Source of the DNA: Streptomyces regalis
GTDB taxonomy: Bacteria; Actinomycetota; Actinomycetes; Streptomycetales; Streptomycetaceae
DNA length: 64,000 nt
NCBI RefSeq assembly: GCF_001509475.1
Contig: NZ_LLZG01000198.1
Location: 18,445-82,444, forward strand
Direction of reading: 5' to 3'
The notes beneath the pieces were generated by a model. That model was not told the origin of the DNA. It was given only the letters and a program-made list of their open reading frames with translations, and did not search any database. Of the stretch, positions 26,507 to 34,365 are shown piece by piece (the first letter of the stretch is position 1; every line of letters begins with the position of its first letter). Both the position numbers and the translations under genes were made by a program.

Positions 26507-26582
26507 CCTGTCCTCCGCAATCGCCGTGGCCCATCGGCGTTTTAGCGCCCTTGTTTATTAAAGGTTGTTTCACTTCTCTGCG

Positions 26583-26617
26583 ACCATAGGGCGGCCCTGA
26601 GGCTTGGTCAAGACCAA
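26583..26617 (-). promoter_or_regulatory. Promoter of the GntR gene with dre-like operator over the -35 box
   Basis: On the minus strand a -35 box TTGACC (complement 26606-26611) and a -10 box TATGGT (complement 26583-26588) are exactly 17 bp apart. The -35 lies inside TTGGTC-TT-GACCAA, a 6-bp perfect inverted repeat at 26604-26617. This closely resembles the DasR/HutC-type site TGGTCTAGACCA. The layout is that of a self-repressed GntR promoter. Confidence 0.65.
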
Positions 26618-26677
26618 TAGCCGGGAACGTTCACGGGAGTGGCGTGCGCCGCCACGTCCGTGCCGCGGCGGCGGGGT

Positions 26678-27562
26678 CTACGCCGTTGCCAGCGACGTCA
26701 GCTTGTCGGGGTTGCGGATGATGTAGACGGCCTGGATGCGCCCGTCCAGGACGTCCAGCTGGAAGACGCTGTCGGGCTTGTCGCCGGACCGCACCAGCAC
26801 CGCGGGGCCACCGTTGACCTCCAGGAACCGGAAGGACACATCGGCGACGCCCTTCTGTGCGGCGCCGACGAGGAAGCGGCCCACCTTGTCGGCCGTCTCC
26901 AGGACCCGCACCGGCGCCTTGGCCTTGCCGCCGCTGTCGCCGACGAGGCGGACGTCCGGGGCCAGCAGTGACATGAGCCCCTCCAGGTCACCCTCTGCCG
27001 CCGCGGCCAGGAACCGTTCGGTGAGATCGCGCCGCTGGACGGGGTCGACCTCGTAGCGCGGTCGCCGCTCGTCGACGTGCTTGCGGGCCCGCCCGGCCAG
27101 CTGCCGCACCGCCGCCTCGCCGCGGTCGAGCATGGCGGCGATCTCGGCGTACGGATAGCCGAAGGCCTCCCTGAGGACGAACACCGCCCGCTCCAGCGGC
27201 GACAGCGACTCCAGGACGACGAGGACGGCGAGGGAGACGGAGTCGGCGAGGACGGCCCGCTCCGCGCTGTCCGGGACGGTGTGCCCGAAGTCGGTGACGT
27301 ACGGCTCCGGCAGCCAGGGGCCGATATAGGTCTCGCCCCGCGCCTTGACCTGGCGCAGCCGGTCGATGGCGAGGCGGGTGGTGATGCGCACCAGATAACC
27401 GCGCGGTTCGCGCACCTGCGACCGGTCGGCTCCGGACCAGCGCAGCCACGCCTCCTGCACCACATCCTCCGCGTCGGCCACGCGGCCGAGCATGCGGTAG
27501 GCGACCCCCAGGAGAACGGGGCGGTGCTCTTCGAAGACGTCGGTCTCGGTGTCGGTGGTCAC
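26678..27562 (-). CDS. ECF sigma factor of the ECF41 (SigJ) group
   Basis: A protein of about 294 residues: sigma-70 region 2 (YRMLGRVADAEDVVQEAWLR), region 4 (LSPLERAVFVLREAFGYPY and a helix-turn-helix) and a long SnoaL-like C-terminal domain. The C-terminal NPDKL motif (YIIRNPDKLTSLA) marks ECF41, in which this domain controls activity in place of an anti-sigma factor. The GTG at 27562 gives the start TTDTETDVFEEHRPVLL. A longer upstream start at 27664 is unlikely. It is divergent from the alpha/beta hydrolase at 27766, a probable target. Confidence 0.9.
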   Translation of the reverse strand: MTTDTETDVFEEHRPVLLGVAYRMLGRVADAEDVVQEAWLRWSGADRSQVREPRGYLVRITTRLAIDRLRQVKARGETYIGPWLPEPYVTDFGHTVPDSAERAVLADSVSLAVLVVLESLSPLERAVFVLREAFGYPYAEIAAMLDRGEAAVRQLAGRARKHVDERRPRYEVDPVQRRDLTERFLAAAAEGDLEGLMSLLAPDVRLVGDSGGKAKAPVRVLETADKVGRFLVGAAQKGVADVSFRFLEVNGGPAVLVRSGDKPDSVFQLDVLDGRIQAVYIIRNPDKLTSLATA

Positions 27563-27765
27563 CTCACCATCCCAGCCGACGTGTCCGGCCGTGTCCAGGC
27601 GAAATCGGCGCCGCCGGGCGTGAAGGGTCAACCCCGCGGGGCGCGGGACGCGTTGAAGTGTCATCCGTCCTCCAGGTCGCCGGACGCCAGGGGCTACCCG
27701 GCGGTAGCAATTGCTGACAAGCTGTCTACGCCGTCCGTCAGCGTGTCCCAGACGAGGAGCACCCC

Positions 27766-28596
27766 ATGTCCGCGACCGTCTCCTTCGAGGTCCCCTCTCC
27801 CCGCGGCCCGCAGAGCGTGACCGTCGACTACGCGCGCGTGGGGCGTGGTGAGCCGCTGCTCCTGCTGCACGGCATCGGTCACCACCGGCAGGTCTGGGAC
27901 CCGGTGGTGGACATCCTGGCGGCCGAGCGCGACGTGATCTCCGTGGACCTGCCCGGGTTCGGCGCGTCGCCGGGCCTGCCGGACAGTCTCAGCTACGACC
28001 TGGCCACGACGACGGCCGTGTTCGCGGCCTTCTGTGAGGCCATGGAACTCGACCGGCCGCATGCCGTGGGCAACTCGCTGGGCGGACTCATCGCGCTGGA
28101 ACTCGGCCGCGAGAAGCTGGTGCGGTCCGTCACCGCCCTGTCCCCGGCCGGGTTCTGGTCCGAAGCCGAGCGACGCTATGCCTTCGGTGTGCTGCTCGCG
28201 ATGCGGCACATCTCCCGGCGGCTGCCGGTGCCGCTGGTGGAGCAGCTGTCCCGGTCGGCGGCCGGTCGTACGGTCCTGACCAGCACCATCTACGCCCGCC
28301 CGGGCCGCCGTTCACCCGAGGCCGTGGTCGCCGAGACCCTCGCGCTGGCGCGGGCCACGGGCTTCGACCAGACCCTCCGGGCCGGCCGGACCGTCCAGTT
28401 CGCCGACGACATCCCCGGGATCCCGGTCACCGTGGCGTGGGGCGCCAGGGACCGGCTGCTCGTGCGCCGGCAAGGGGTGCGCGCCAAGCAGATCATTCCC
28501 CGGGCGCGTCTCGTCAGGCTGCCCGGCTGCGGCCACTGCCCGATGAACGACGACCCGGCCCTGGTCGCGCGCGTCATCCTCGACGGCAGCCGCTGA
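27766..28596 (+). CDS. Alpha/beta hydrolase
   Basis: A 276-residue alpha/beta-hydrolase-1 protein: oxyanion-hole HGIGHHRQVWD, nucleophile elbow GNSLGG (Ser), an acid in WGARDRLL and the His in PGCGHCPMN. The fold and length match soluble esterases or C-C bond hydrolases, but the substrate is unknown. It is divergent from the ECF41 sigma gene. ECF41 factors often control an oxidoreductase or carboxymuconolactone-like gene, so regulation here is inference. Its 3' 285 bp are overlapped antisense by the EamA reading frame. Confidence 0.88.
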   Translation: MSATVSFEVPSPRGPQSVTVDYARVGRGEPLLLLHGIGHHRQVWDPVVDILAAERDVISVDLPGFGASPGLPDSLSYDLATTTAVFAAFCEAMELDRPHAVGNSLGGLIALELGREKLVRSVTALSPAGFWSEAERRYAFGVLLAMRHISRRLPVPLVEQLSRSAAGRTVLTSTIYARPGRRSPEAVVAETLALARATGFDQTLRAGRTVQFADDIPGIPVTVAWGARDRLLVRRQGVRAKQIIPRARLVRLPGCGHCPMNDDPALVARVILDGSR

Positions 28597-29478
28597 CCCG
28601 CGCGGGGCACGCCTCAACGCGCCGGAGCCCAGGGCGACTCCGGCGCCGACGAGGGCGCTGCCCAGGGCCTGGGCGGCGCCGTAGGAGCCGGTGCCGACGA
28701 GCGGGGCGGTGCAGGCGGCGGCCACAGGGATGAGGCCGGAGAAGAGCGTTGCGCGCTCGGCGCCGATCCGTTGCATGCCCATGTACCAGCACACGAAGCC
28801 GACGACGGTCACGACCACCGCCTGCCACAGCAGCGCGACGGCCTCCGTGGCGTCGGGACGCCGCAGCCACGTGGTGCCGTCCAGCAGCAGCCCGGCCGCC
28901 GCGGACTCGACGGCGGCGATCCCGCACACGGTGGCGGACAGCAGCCGCGGTCCCAGAGGCCGCAGCATGGGCACGGCGAGGACCGCGAAACCGACCTCGC
29001 CCACCAGCGCGCACGCGGAGAAGGCGATGCCTGCGCCGTCCGCACGACCCCACCCCTGGACCGCGAAAGCGCCGAGAGCGACGATCAACGCCCCGTACAG
29101 GACGGTGCGTTGGGGTCGGCGTCCGTCCAGCAGGGGGACGACGACGGCCACGACCACGGGCGCACAGCCGACGAAGACACCGGGAACCGCCGGTTCGGCC
29201 GTGCGCTCGGCGGCGATGACGGCCAGGTTGAAGCCGACCATGCCGACGGCCGCGAGCACCGCGAGGCGGGCCCACTGACGGGCGGCGAGTGCCCGCAGCC
29301 GGGCCGTGGCGTCCCGCCCCGCCAGCGGGACGAGCAGGAGACCGGCGAGGCCGTAGCGCAGGAACTGACCGCCTGCGTACGGGTAGTCGCCAAGGAGGCT
29401 GTTGGCGGTGAAGGACCCTCCGACGAGGACACAGGCGAGCGCGGCGAGAAGGGCACCGCGCGTGGTGGTGGCGTTCAT
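28312..29478 (-). CDS. EamA-family (DMT) transporter with abnormal C-terminal extension
   Basis: The first 295 residues or so are a normal ten-helix EamA transporter: ATTTRGALLAALACVLVGG, GQFLRYGLAGLLLVPLAG, LLWQAVVVTVVGFVCWY, TLFSGLIPVAAACTAPLVG. After the last helix (GVALGSGALRRA) the frame continues for about 95 non-membrane residues, antisense to the hydrolase gene, until a stop at 28312. Family members end near residue 300, so the normal stop was probably lost or frame-shifted near 28600. The ATG at 29478 was chosen (MNATTTRGALL). It is divergent from a MocR-type regulator. Confidence 0.8.
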   Translation of the reverse strand: MNATTTRGALLAALACVLVGGSFTANSLLGDYPYAGGQFLRYGLAGLLLVPLAGRDATARLRALAARQWARLAVLAAVGMVGFNLAVIAAERTAEPAVPGVFVGCAPVVVAVVVPLLDGRRPQRTVLYGALIVALGAFAVQGWGRADGAGIAFSACALVGEVGFAVLAVPMLRPLGPRLLSATVCGIAAVESAAAGLLLDGTTWLRRPDATEAVALLWQAVVVTVVGFVCWYMGMQRIGAERATLFSGLIPVAAACTAPLVGTGSYGAAQALGSALVGAGVALGSGALRRAPRGSAAAVEDDARDQGRVVVHRAVAAAGQPDETRPGNDLLGAHPLPAHEQPVPGAPRHGDRDPGDVVGELDGPAGPEGLVEARGPRQREGLGDHGLG

Positions 29479-29525
29479 GGCAGCGACGCTAGGAAGCGCC
29501 GCGGTCCGGATTAAGGTCCACTTCC

Positions 29526-31076
29526 ATGACTCCATCGGAGACCAATTCCGCCGGGCCGCCGGCACCGTCCGCTCCCCCAGCCGGCGGTTCCACCGGACAG
29601 GAGGCGCCCCCTGCCACACCCTCCGCAGGCGAGGCGCAGCATCATGTGCCCTCCCCGGCCTGGGAGTTGCTCCTGCCTGCCGCGTCGGCACCTGCACGCG
29701 CGCGTGGGCGTTCGCTGCAGGCGGCGCTGCGTGAGGCGGTGCGGTCGGGGCGGCTCGCGCCGGGGACGCGGCTGCCGTCGAGCCGGGATCTCGCCGCCGA
29801 CCTCGGCGTGTCGCGCGGGCTGGTCACCGAGGCGTACGAGCAGTTGACGGCGGAGGGCTATCTGCGCAGCGGACGAGGTGCCGGGACCTGGGTGGGCGAA
29901 GCGGTACGGGCCGCCCGGTCACGCGCGCGTGACCTCGCTCCGCGCTCCACCGACGCCAAGGCCGACTTCGTACCCGGGACGCCCGACATGTCACTGTTCC
30001 CGCGTGCCGCGTGGGCGGCGGCCCAGCGCGGGGTGCTGGCCGAGCTGCCGCACCACGAGCTCGGCTATCCCGACCCGCGCGGGCTGCCCCGGCTGCGTAC
30101 GGCGCTCGCCGCACTGCTTGCTCGCCGCCGGGGCGTGGTCGCGGACCCGGAGCGCATCGTGGTCGTCTCGGGGGTGGCGCAGGCGACGACGCTGCTCGGC
30201 TTCGTGCTGCACGCGCGCGGGATGCGCGAAGTCGGCGTCGAGGACCCGGGAAGCCCGCAGCACGACGCCCTCTATGCCGCCGCCGGCGTCACCACCCTGC
30301 CGCTGCCGCTCGATGACGAAGGGCTCGCCCTGGGCCCCCTGCGGGAGTCGGGCGTACGGTCCGTGGTCACGACGCCGGCCCACCAGTTCCCCACCGGCAT
30401 CGCCTACTCCGCCCGTCGCCGCACCGAGCTGCTCGACTGGGCGCGGTCCGTCGAGGGCTTCGTCCTCGAGGACGACTACGACGGCGACTTCCGGTACGAC
30501 CGTGCCCCCGTCGGTGCGCTCCAAGGGCTCGACCCGGAACGCGTCGCGTATGCGGGGTCGGTCAGCAAGTCCCTCGCTCCGGGCCTGCGGCTCGGCTGGC
30601 TGCTCGTGCCGGAGTCACTGGCCGAGGACGTCGTCGAGCGCAAACGGACCATGGATCTCGGTCATCCGACCCTGGATCAGGCGCTGTTCGCCCGCTTCCT
30701 GGAGCGTGGTGACTACGACCGCCAGCTGCGCCGCTGCCAGCGCGCGTACCGGGAGCGTCGCGACACCCTCGTCGCCGCTCTGGAGGAGCACTTTCCGGGC
30801 GCGGAGGTGACCGGGATCGCGGCGGGTCTGCACGTCATCGCCGCACTGCCGGAACGGTACGGGCCCCAGGAACGGTTCCTCGCGCGCGTGGCCGCGGCCG
30901 GTGTCGCGGTGCGTCCCCTGACGGACTACGCACACGCGCGTGCCACTGACAGCGGGCAGCCGGGCGTGCGGCTGGTCCTGGGATACGCGCACCAGTCGCC
31001 CGCGCGGATCCGGGCGGGCGTACGGCTGATGGCCGAGGCGGGCGCCGGCCGGGGCTCCGCATCTGCCGGTAGGTGA
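29526..31076 (+). CDS. MocR/PdxR-type regulator (GntR plus aminotransferase domain)
   Basis: A 516-residue protein. The N-terminal GntR winged helix is LPSSRDLAADLGVSRGLVTE, and the large domain is like class I/II aminotransferases. The PLP lysine lies in GSVSKSLAPGLRLGWL, with further PLP contacts in TTPAHQFPTGIAYS and LEDDYDGDFRYD. MocR regulators use PLP or related ligands to control PLP synthesis or amine and amino-acid genes. The first 55 residues are Pro/Ala-rich and probably disordered. It is divergent from the EamA permease with only 47 bp between starts, a common arrangement for MocR-controlled exporters. Confidence 0.92.
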   Translation: MTPSETNSAGPPAPSAPPAGGSTGQEAPPATPSAGEAQHHVPSPAWELLLPAASAPARARGRSLQAALREAVRSGRLAPGTRLPSSRDLAADLGVSRGLVTEAYEQLTAEGYLRSGRGAGTWVGEAVRAARSRARDLAPRSTDAKADFVPGTPDMSLFPRAAWAAAQRGVLAELPHHELGYPDPRGLPRLRTALAALLARRRGVVADPERIVVVSGVAQATTLLGFVLHARGMREVGVEDPGSPQHDALYAAAGVTTLPLPLDDEGLALGPLRESGVRSVVTTPAHQFPTGIAYSARRRTELLDWARSVEGFVLEDDYDGDFRYDRAPVGALQGLDPERVAYAGSVSKSLAPGLRLGWLLVPESLAEDVVERKRTMDLGHPTLDQALFARFLERGDYDRQLRRCQRAYRERRDTLVAALEEHFPGAEVTGIAAGLHVIAALPERYGPQERFLARVAAAGVAVRPLTDYAHARATDSGQPGVRLVLGYAHQSPARIRAGVRLMAEAGAGRGSASAGR

Positions 31077-31140
31077 CCGGAACCGTACGAGTGCCTGTCC
31101 GCCGCGTGACTTCCCGGTTCCCCTGCCGATGCGGTCAGTT

Positions 31141-31162
31141 GTTCACTTGTGGTTTGCGTGTG
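31141..31162 (+). promoter_or_regulatory. PhoP-type direct repeat (candidate PHO box) upstream of phoD
   Basis: GTTCACTTGTG followed immediately by GTTTGCGTGTG, two 11-nt units sharing GTT at the start, C at position 6 and TGTG at the end. Streptomyces PhoP binds 11-nt direct repeats of the form GTTCACC-N4. The site ends 63 bp upstream of a phoD-type gene, a known class of PhoP target. Confidence 0.55.
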
Positions 31163-31225
31163 CGCTGCGGCGCACCAGTAGTTGTGGCACTGCACACTGG
31201 CCGGATCCCGCCCCTGGAGACCTCC

Positions 31226-32800
31226 ATGTCACACCGCCCGTTCCCTGGCCGTCGCAGCGTCCTGCGCGGCTCGCTCGCCGCCTCGGCGGCACTCACCCTG
31301 CCCACGGCGCTCGGCTCGGCACCGGCGTTCGCCCTGTCGGGACGTCCCAAGGCGGGCTGGGGTGTGCAGGCGGGGGACGTGACCTGTGACTCAGGGCTGG
31401 TCTGGGTGCGGTCGGACCGTCCGGCCCGGATGATCGTCGAGACGTCCGCGACCGAATCGTTCCGCAACCCGCGCAGATGGCAGGGCCCGCTGCTCGGCGC
31501 CGACACGGACTTCACCGGCACGACCCGGCTGCGCGGTCTGCCGTCCGGCGAGCAGATCCACTACCGCGTCCTGCTCGCCGACCCGGACGACCCGCGCCGC
31601 ACCGGCGAGCCGGTCACCGGCACCTTCCGTACGCCCTCCGTGCGGCGGCGTGACGGAGTGCGCTTCGTATGGTCGGGCGACCTGGCCGGGCAGGGCTGGG
31701 GCATCAACCCGGATTTCGGCGGCTACCGGATCTACGACGCGATGGCCGCGCTGGACCCGGACTTCTTCATCTGCAGCGGCGACAACATCTACGCCGACGG
31801 CCCGATCTCGGCCGCCGTCACCCTGCCCGACGGCAGCACCTGGCGGAACATCACCACCGAGGAGAAATCCAAGGTCGCCGAGACACTGGCCGAGTTCCGC
31901 GGCAACTTCCGCTACAACCTGCTCGACGAGAACCTCAAGCGGTTCAACGCCCAGGTCCCGTCCATCGTCCAGTGGGACGACCACGAGGTGACCAACAACT
32001 GGTACCCCGGTGAGATCCTCGGCGACGCCCGTTACACGGAGAAGAACGTCGACGTCCTGGCCGCTCGCGCCCGGCAGGCGTTCTCGGAGTACTTCCCCAT
32101 CTCGACCCTGCGCCGCCCCGACGGCCGCGTGTACCGGGTGATCCATCAGGGGCCGCTGCTGGATGTGTTCGTGCTGGACATGCGGACCTACCGCAACGCC
32201 AACTCGACGGACGACCAGACGACCGACGCGCAGGGCATCCTCGGCGCCGAGCAGCTGAGCTGGCTCAAGCGCGAACTGTCCCGCTCCCGTGCGGTGTGGA
32301 AGGTGATCGCCTCGGACATGCCGCTCGGTCTGGTGGTGCCGGACACCACCGACGGCAAGCCGAACAGCGAGGCCGTCGCACAGGGCGACCCGGGCGCTCC
32401 GCTGGGACGTGAGCTGCAGATCGCCGAGCTGCTGCGGTTCATCAAGCACCGCAGGATCACAGGCACGGTGTGGCTGACCGCGGACGTGCACTACACCTCG
32501 GCCCAGCACTACCAGCCGTCGCGGGCGGCCTTCACCGACTTCGAGCCGTTCTGGGAGTTCGTCTCCGGCCCGCTCAACGCGGGCGCGTTCCCGGCGAACA
32601 CCCTGGACAACACCTTCGGCCCGGAGCGGGTGTTCCTCAAGGCGCCGACGACCGCCAACGTCTCGCCGGCCGGGGGCTACCAGTTCTTCGGCGAGGTCGA
32701 CATCGACGGCGGCAGCGGCGAGCTGACGGTGCGCCTGCGCGAGTCGGACGGCACCGTGCTGTTCACGCAGGTGCTGCAGCCGGGCCGGGTCGGTCAGTGA
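31226..32800 (+). CDS. phoD: PhoD-type alkaline phosphatase, Tat-exported
   Basis: A 524-residue secreted phosphodiesterase/alkaline phosphatase. The Tat signal is at the start (GRRSVLRGSLAASAAL, with the twin arginines). A PhoD_N domain (residues 45-140) and the PhoD metallophosphatase domain follow. Metal ligands are visible in VWSGDLAG, FICSGDNIYADG, QWDDHEVTNNW and WLTADVHYT. It releases phosphate from esters in the cell envelope or medium. The ATG at 31226 was chosen over an upstream frame because it gives the Tat peptide. A PHO-box-like repeat lies 63 bp upstream. Confidence 0.94.
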   Translation: MSHRPFPGRRSVLRGSLAASAALTLPTALGSAPAFALSGRPKAGWGVQAGDVTCDSGLVWVRSDRPARMIVETSATESFRNPRRWQGPLLGADTDFTGTTRLRGLPSGEQIHYRVLLADPDDPRRTGEPVTGTFRTPSVRRRDGVRFVWSGDLAGQGWGINPDFGGYRIYDAMAALDPDFFICSGDNIYADGPISAAVTLPDGSTWRNITTEEKSKVAETLAEFRGNFRYNLLDENLKRFNAQVPSIVQWDDHEVTNNWYPGEILGDARYTEKNVDVLAARARQAFSEYFPISTLRRPDGRVYRVIHQGPLLDVFVLDMRTYRNANSTDDQTTDAQGILGAEQLSWLKRELSRSRAVWKVIASDMPLGLVVPDTTDGKPNSEAVAQGDPGAPLGRELQIAELLRFIKHRRITGTVWLTADVHYTSAQHYQPSRAAFTDFEPFWEFVSGPLNAGAFPANTLDNTFGPERVFLKAPTTANVSPAGGYQFFGEVDIDGGSGELTVRLRESDGTVLFTQVLQPGRVGQ

Positions 32801-32817
32801 ATCCCGTAGCCTGAAAC

Positions 32818-32858
32818 CCGTGCCGCGCACCGGTGTCATCCCCCGGTGTGCGGCACGG
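32818..32858. terminator. Terminator hairpin after phoD
   Basis: A 16-bp stem CCGTGCCGCGCACCGG / CCGGTGTGCGGCACGG (one G-T pair) with a 9-nt loop, 18 nt after the phoD stop. Confidence 0.8.
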
Positions 32859-32926
32859 TCGTGCCGGTCGTGGACGACGCCTGCCGAACTCCTGCTCGCA
32901 GAGCGGGTTTTCGCAGGTCAGGGCGA

Positions 32927-32949
32927 TTGTCAGTGGTCGCCTCTACGGT
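32927..32949 (+). promoter_or_regulatory. PafBC-type DNA-damage promoter of the SWIM operon
   Basis: TTGTCAGTG, exactly 8 nt, then TACGGT. This matches the RecA-NDp / PafBC consensus TTGTCRGTG-N8-TANNNT, described for LexA-independent DNA-damage promoters in mycobacteria and other actinobacteria, at every defined position. The -10 box ends 6 nt before the ATG at 32956, so the transcript should be nearly or fully leaderless. No ribosome site is visible, which agrees. Confidence 0.8.
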
Positions 32950-32955
32950 TTTTCC

Positions 32956-34365
32956 ATGACGCGATCTCTACAGGCCGTGGCCTATTGCCGACCCTCCGTG
33001 CTGGAGTCCGCAGTGGACGGACAGCGCCTGGGGCTGGAGACCTCACGGGGTGCGACGCCCGCGGGCGTCGAGGATCATCCGCGGTTCTTCGCCGGGTTCC
33101 TGACGTCACCTCAGGTGGCCTCTGCCGGGCTGCTCGCGGTGGCGGACGTGGCGGCCGCGCGCTACTACCAGCGACAGCTGCGCGCCTCCCTCGACCCGGT
33201 GGTGACGGGTAACGGCGACCGGCTGCGCTTCGAGTCCTTCTCCGGCTGCTGCGGGGTCTACGCCCGCCTGGACGTGCTGGACGCGGGTCTCGACGGCGGC
33301 GAGGTGGGGCACGGCACGACGAACGTCGACGTCAACAACCCCCTGCGCGAGGCCCTGTCCAGGATCGGCGCGGATGATCCGCTGCATCTGCGGGTGGGCC
33401 CGGAGGAGTTGGCCGTGACCACGCTGGACGGCCCGGTGGTGGAGAAGAAAGTTCCCTTGCCGGACCGCTGGCTGCGGGGCTTCGCGGAGGCGCAGGTGGT
33501 GGCGGCAGGGTTCGACCTGCGGGCCGAGCTGCCGGCCGCCGAGGCGGTGCGGTTCCTGCGGGCGCTGCCGCGCGGTGGGGCGCGCGGCGCTTCGGTGGGC
33601 GCGCGGTGGGTGGTGCCCTCGGGGACCGGGCTGCGGCCGACCACGCGCGCGGTGCCCGGTGCGGTGTGCCTGCCCGGCCCGGAGCGGCTGGTCGCGCTCC
33701 AGCGGGTGCTGCGCCATGCCACGGCCCTGCGGGTGTACGGCCCCCCGGTGAGCGGCGGTGGCGCCGCGACGGCCAGTGCCTGGGAGGCGGTCCTGCCCGG
33801 CATGCGGCTGACACTGACGCTGTCGCCGGACACCTCGCGCGGCTTCTCCGGCGAGGGCGGCGTCCTCGACGCGCTCGCCACCGACGAGGTCGCCGAGGAC
33901 GCGGAGCTCATCGCGGTGCTCCTCGCCTGGGAGCCCCGTGTCGACCTCGCCGACCTGGCCGCCGCCTCGGGCCTCACGCCCGAGCGCGTCCGGGCGGCTC
34001 TGATCCGCCTGGGCACGTCGGGGCGGGTCGGGTACGACACGGCGGAGGCGGCCTACTTCCACCGGGAGCTGCCGTACGACGCCGAGCGCGTGGAGCGCCA
34101 CAATCCGCGGTTGCGCTCGGCCCGCGCGCTGGTGTCGGCGGGTGCGGTCACGCTGGACGGCGTCTTGGGGACGGTGACGGCCGAGGACGGCCATGTGCAC
34201 CGGGTGCGCGACGAGGCGGGGGTGCTCAGCTGCAGTTGTCTGTGGTGGGCGAAGTACCGGGGCGGGCGCGGGCCGTGCAAGCACGCGCTGGCGGTGCGGA
34301 TGGTGCGGCGAGGCATCGCTTCGACGCAGGGGGACATGGCAGGGGTCGACGGGGGTGCGCGATGA
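32956..34365 (+). CDS. SWIM zinc-finger protein
   Basis: A 469-residue protein whose C-terminal region holds the SWIM motif CxC-x12-CxH (Cys426, Cys428, Cys441, His443; CSCLWWAKY, GPCKHALAV). SWIM domains bind DNA or proteins. The rest is a mixed alpha/beta region without a recognised catalytic motif; a winged-helix-like stretch LADLAAASGLTPERVRAALI lies near residue 340. The ATG at 32956 sits directly behind the PafBC-type promoter. It overlaps the DUF6493 gene by 4 nt (ATGA), so they form an operon. A role in DNA-damage response is inferred from the promoter. Confidence 0.88.
   Translation: MTRSLQAVAYCRPSVLESAVDGQRLGLETSRGATPAGVEDHPRFFAGFLTSPQVASAGLLAVADVAAARYYQRQLRASLDPVVTGNGDRLRFESFSGCCGVYARLDVLDAGLDGGEVGHGTTNVDVNNPLREALSRIGADDPLHLRVGPEELAVTTLDGPVVEKKVPLPDRWLRGFAEAQVVAAGFDLRAELPAAEAVRFLRALPRGGARGASVGARWVVPSGTGLRPTTRAVPGAVCLPGPERLVALQRVLRHATALRVYGPPVSGGGAATASAWEAVLPGMRLTLTLSPDTSRGFSGEGGVLDALATDEVAEDAELIAVLLAWEPRVDLADLAAASGLTPERVRAALIRLGTSGRVGYDTAEAAYFHRELPYDAERVERHNPRLRSARALVSAGAVTLDGVLGTVTAEDGHVHRVRDEAGVLSCSCLWWAKYRGGRGPCKHALAVRMVRRGIASTQGDMAGVDGGAR

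Noticed and set aside
32833-32955. Longer start for the SWIM protein at 32833
   Set aside because: It would begin inside the phoD terminator and upstream of the well-matched promoter; ATG 32956 fits the promoter.
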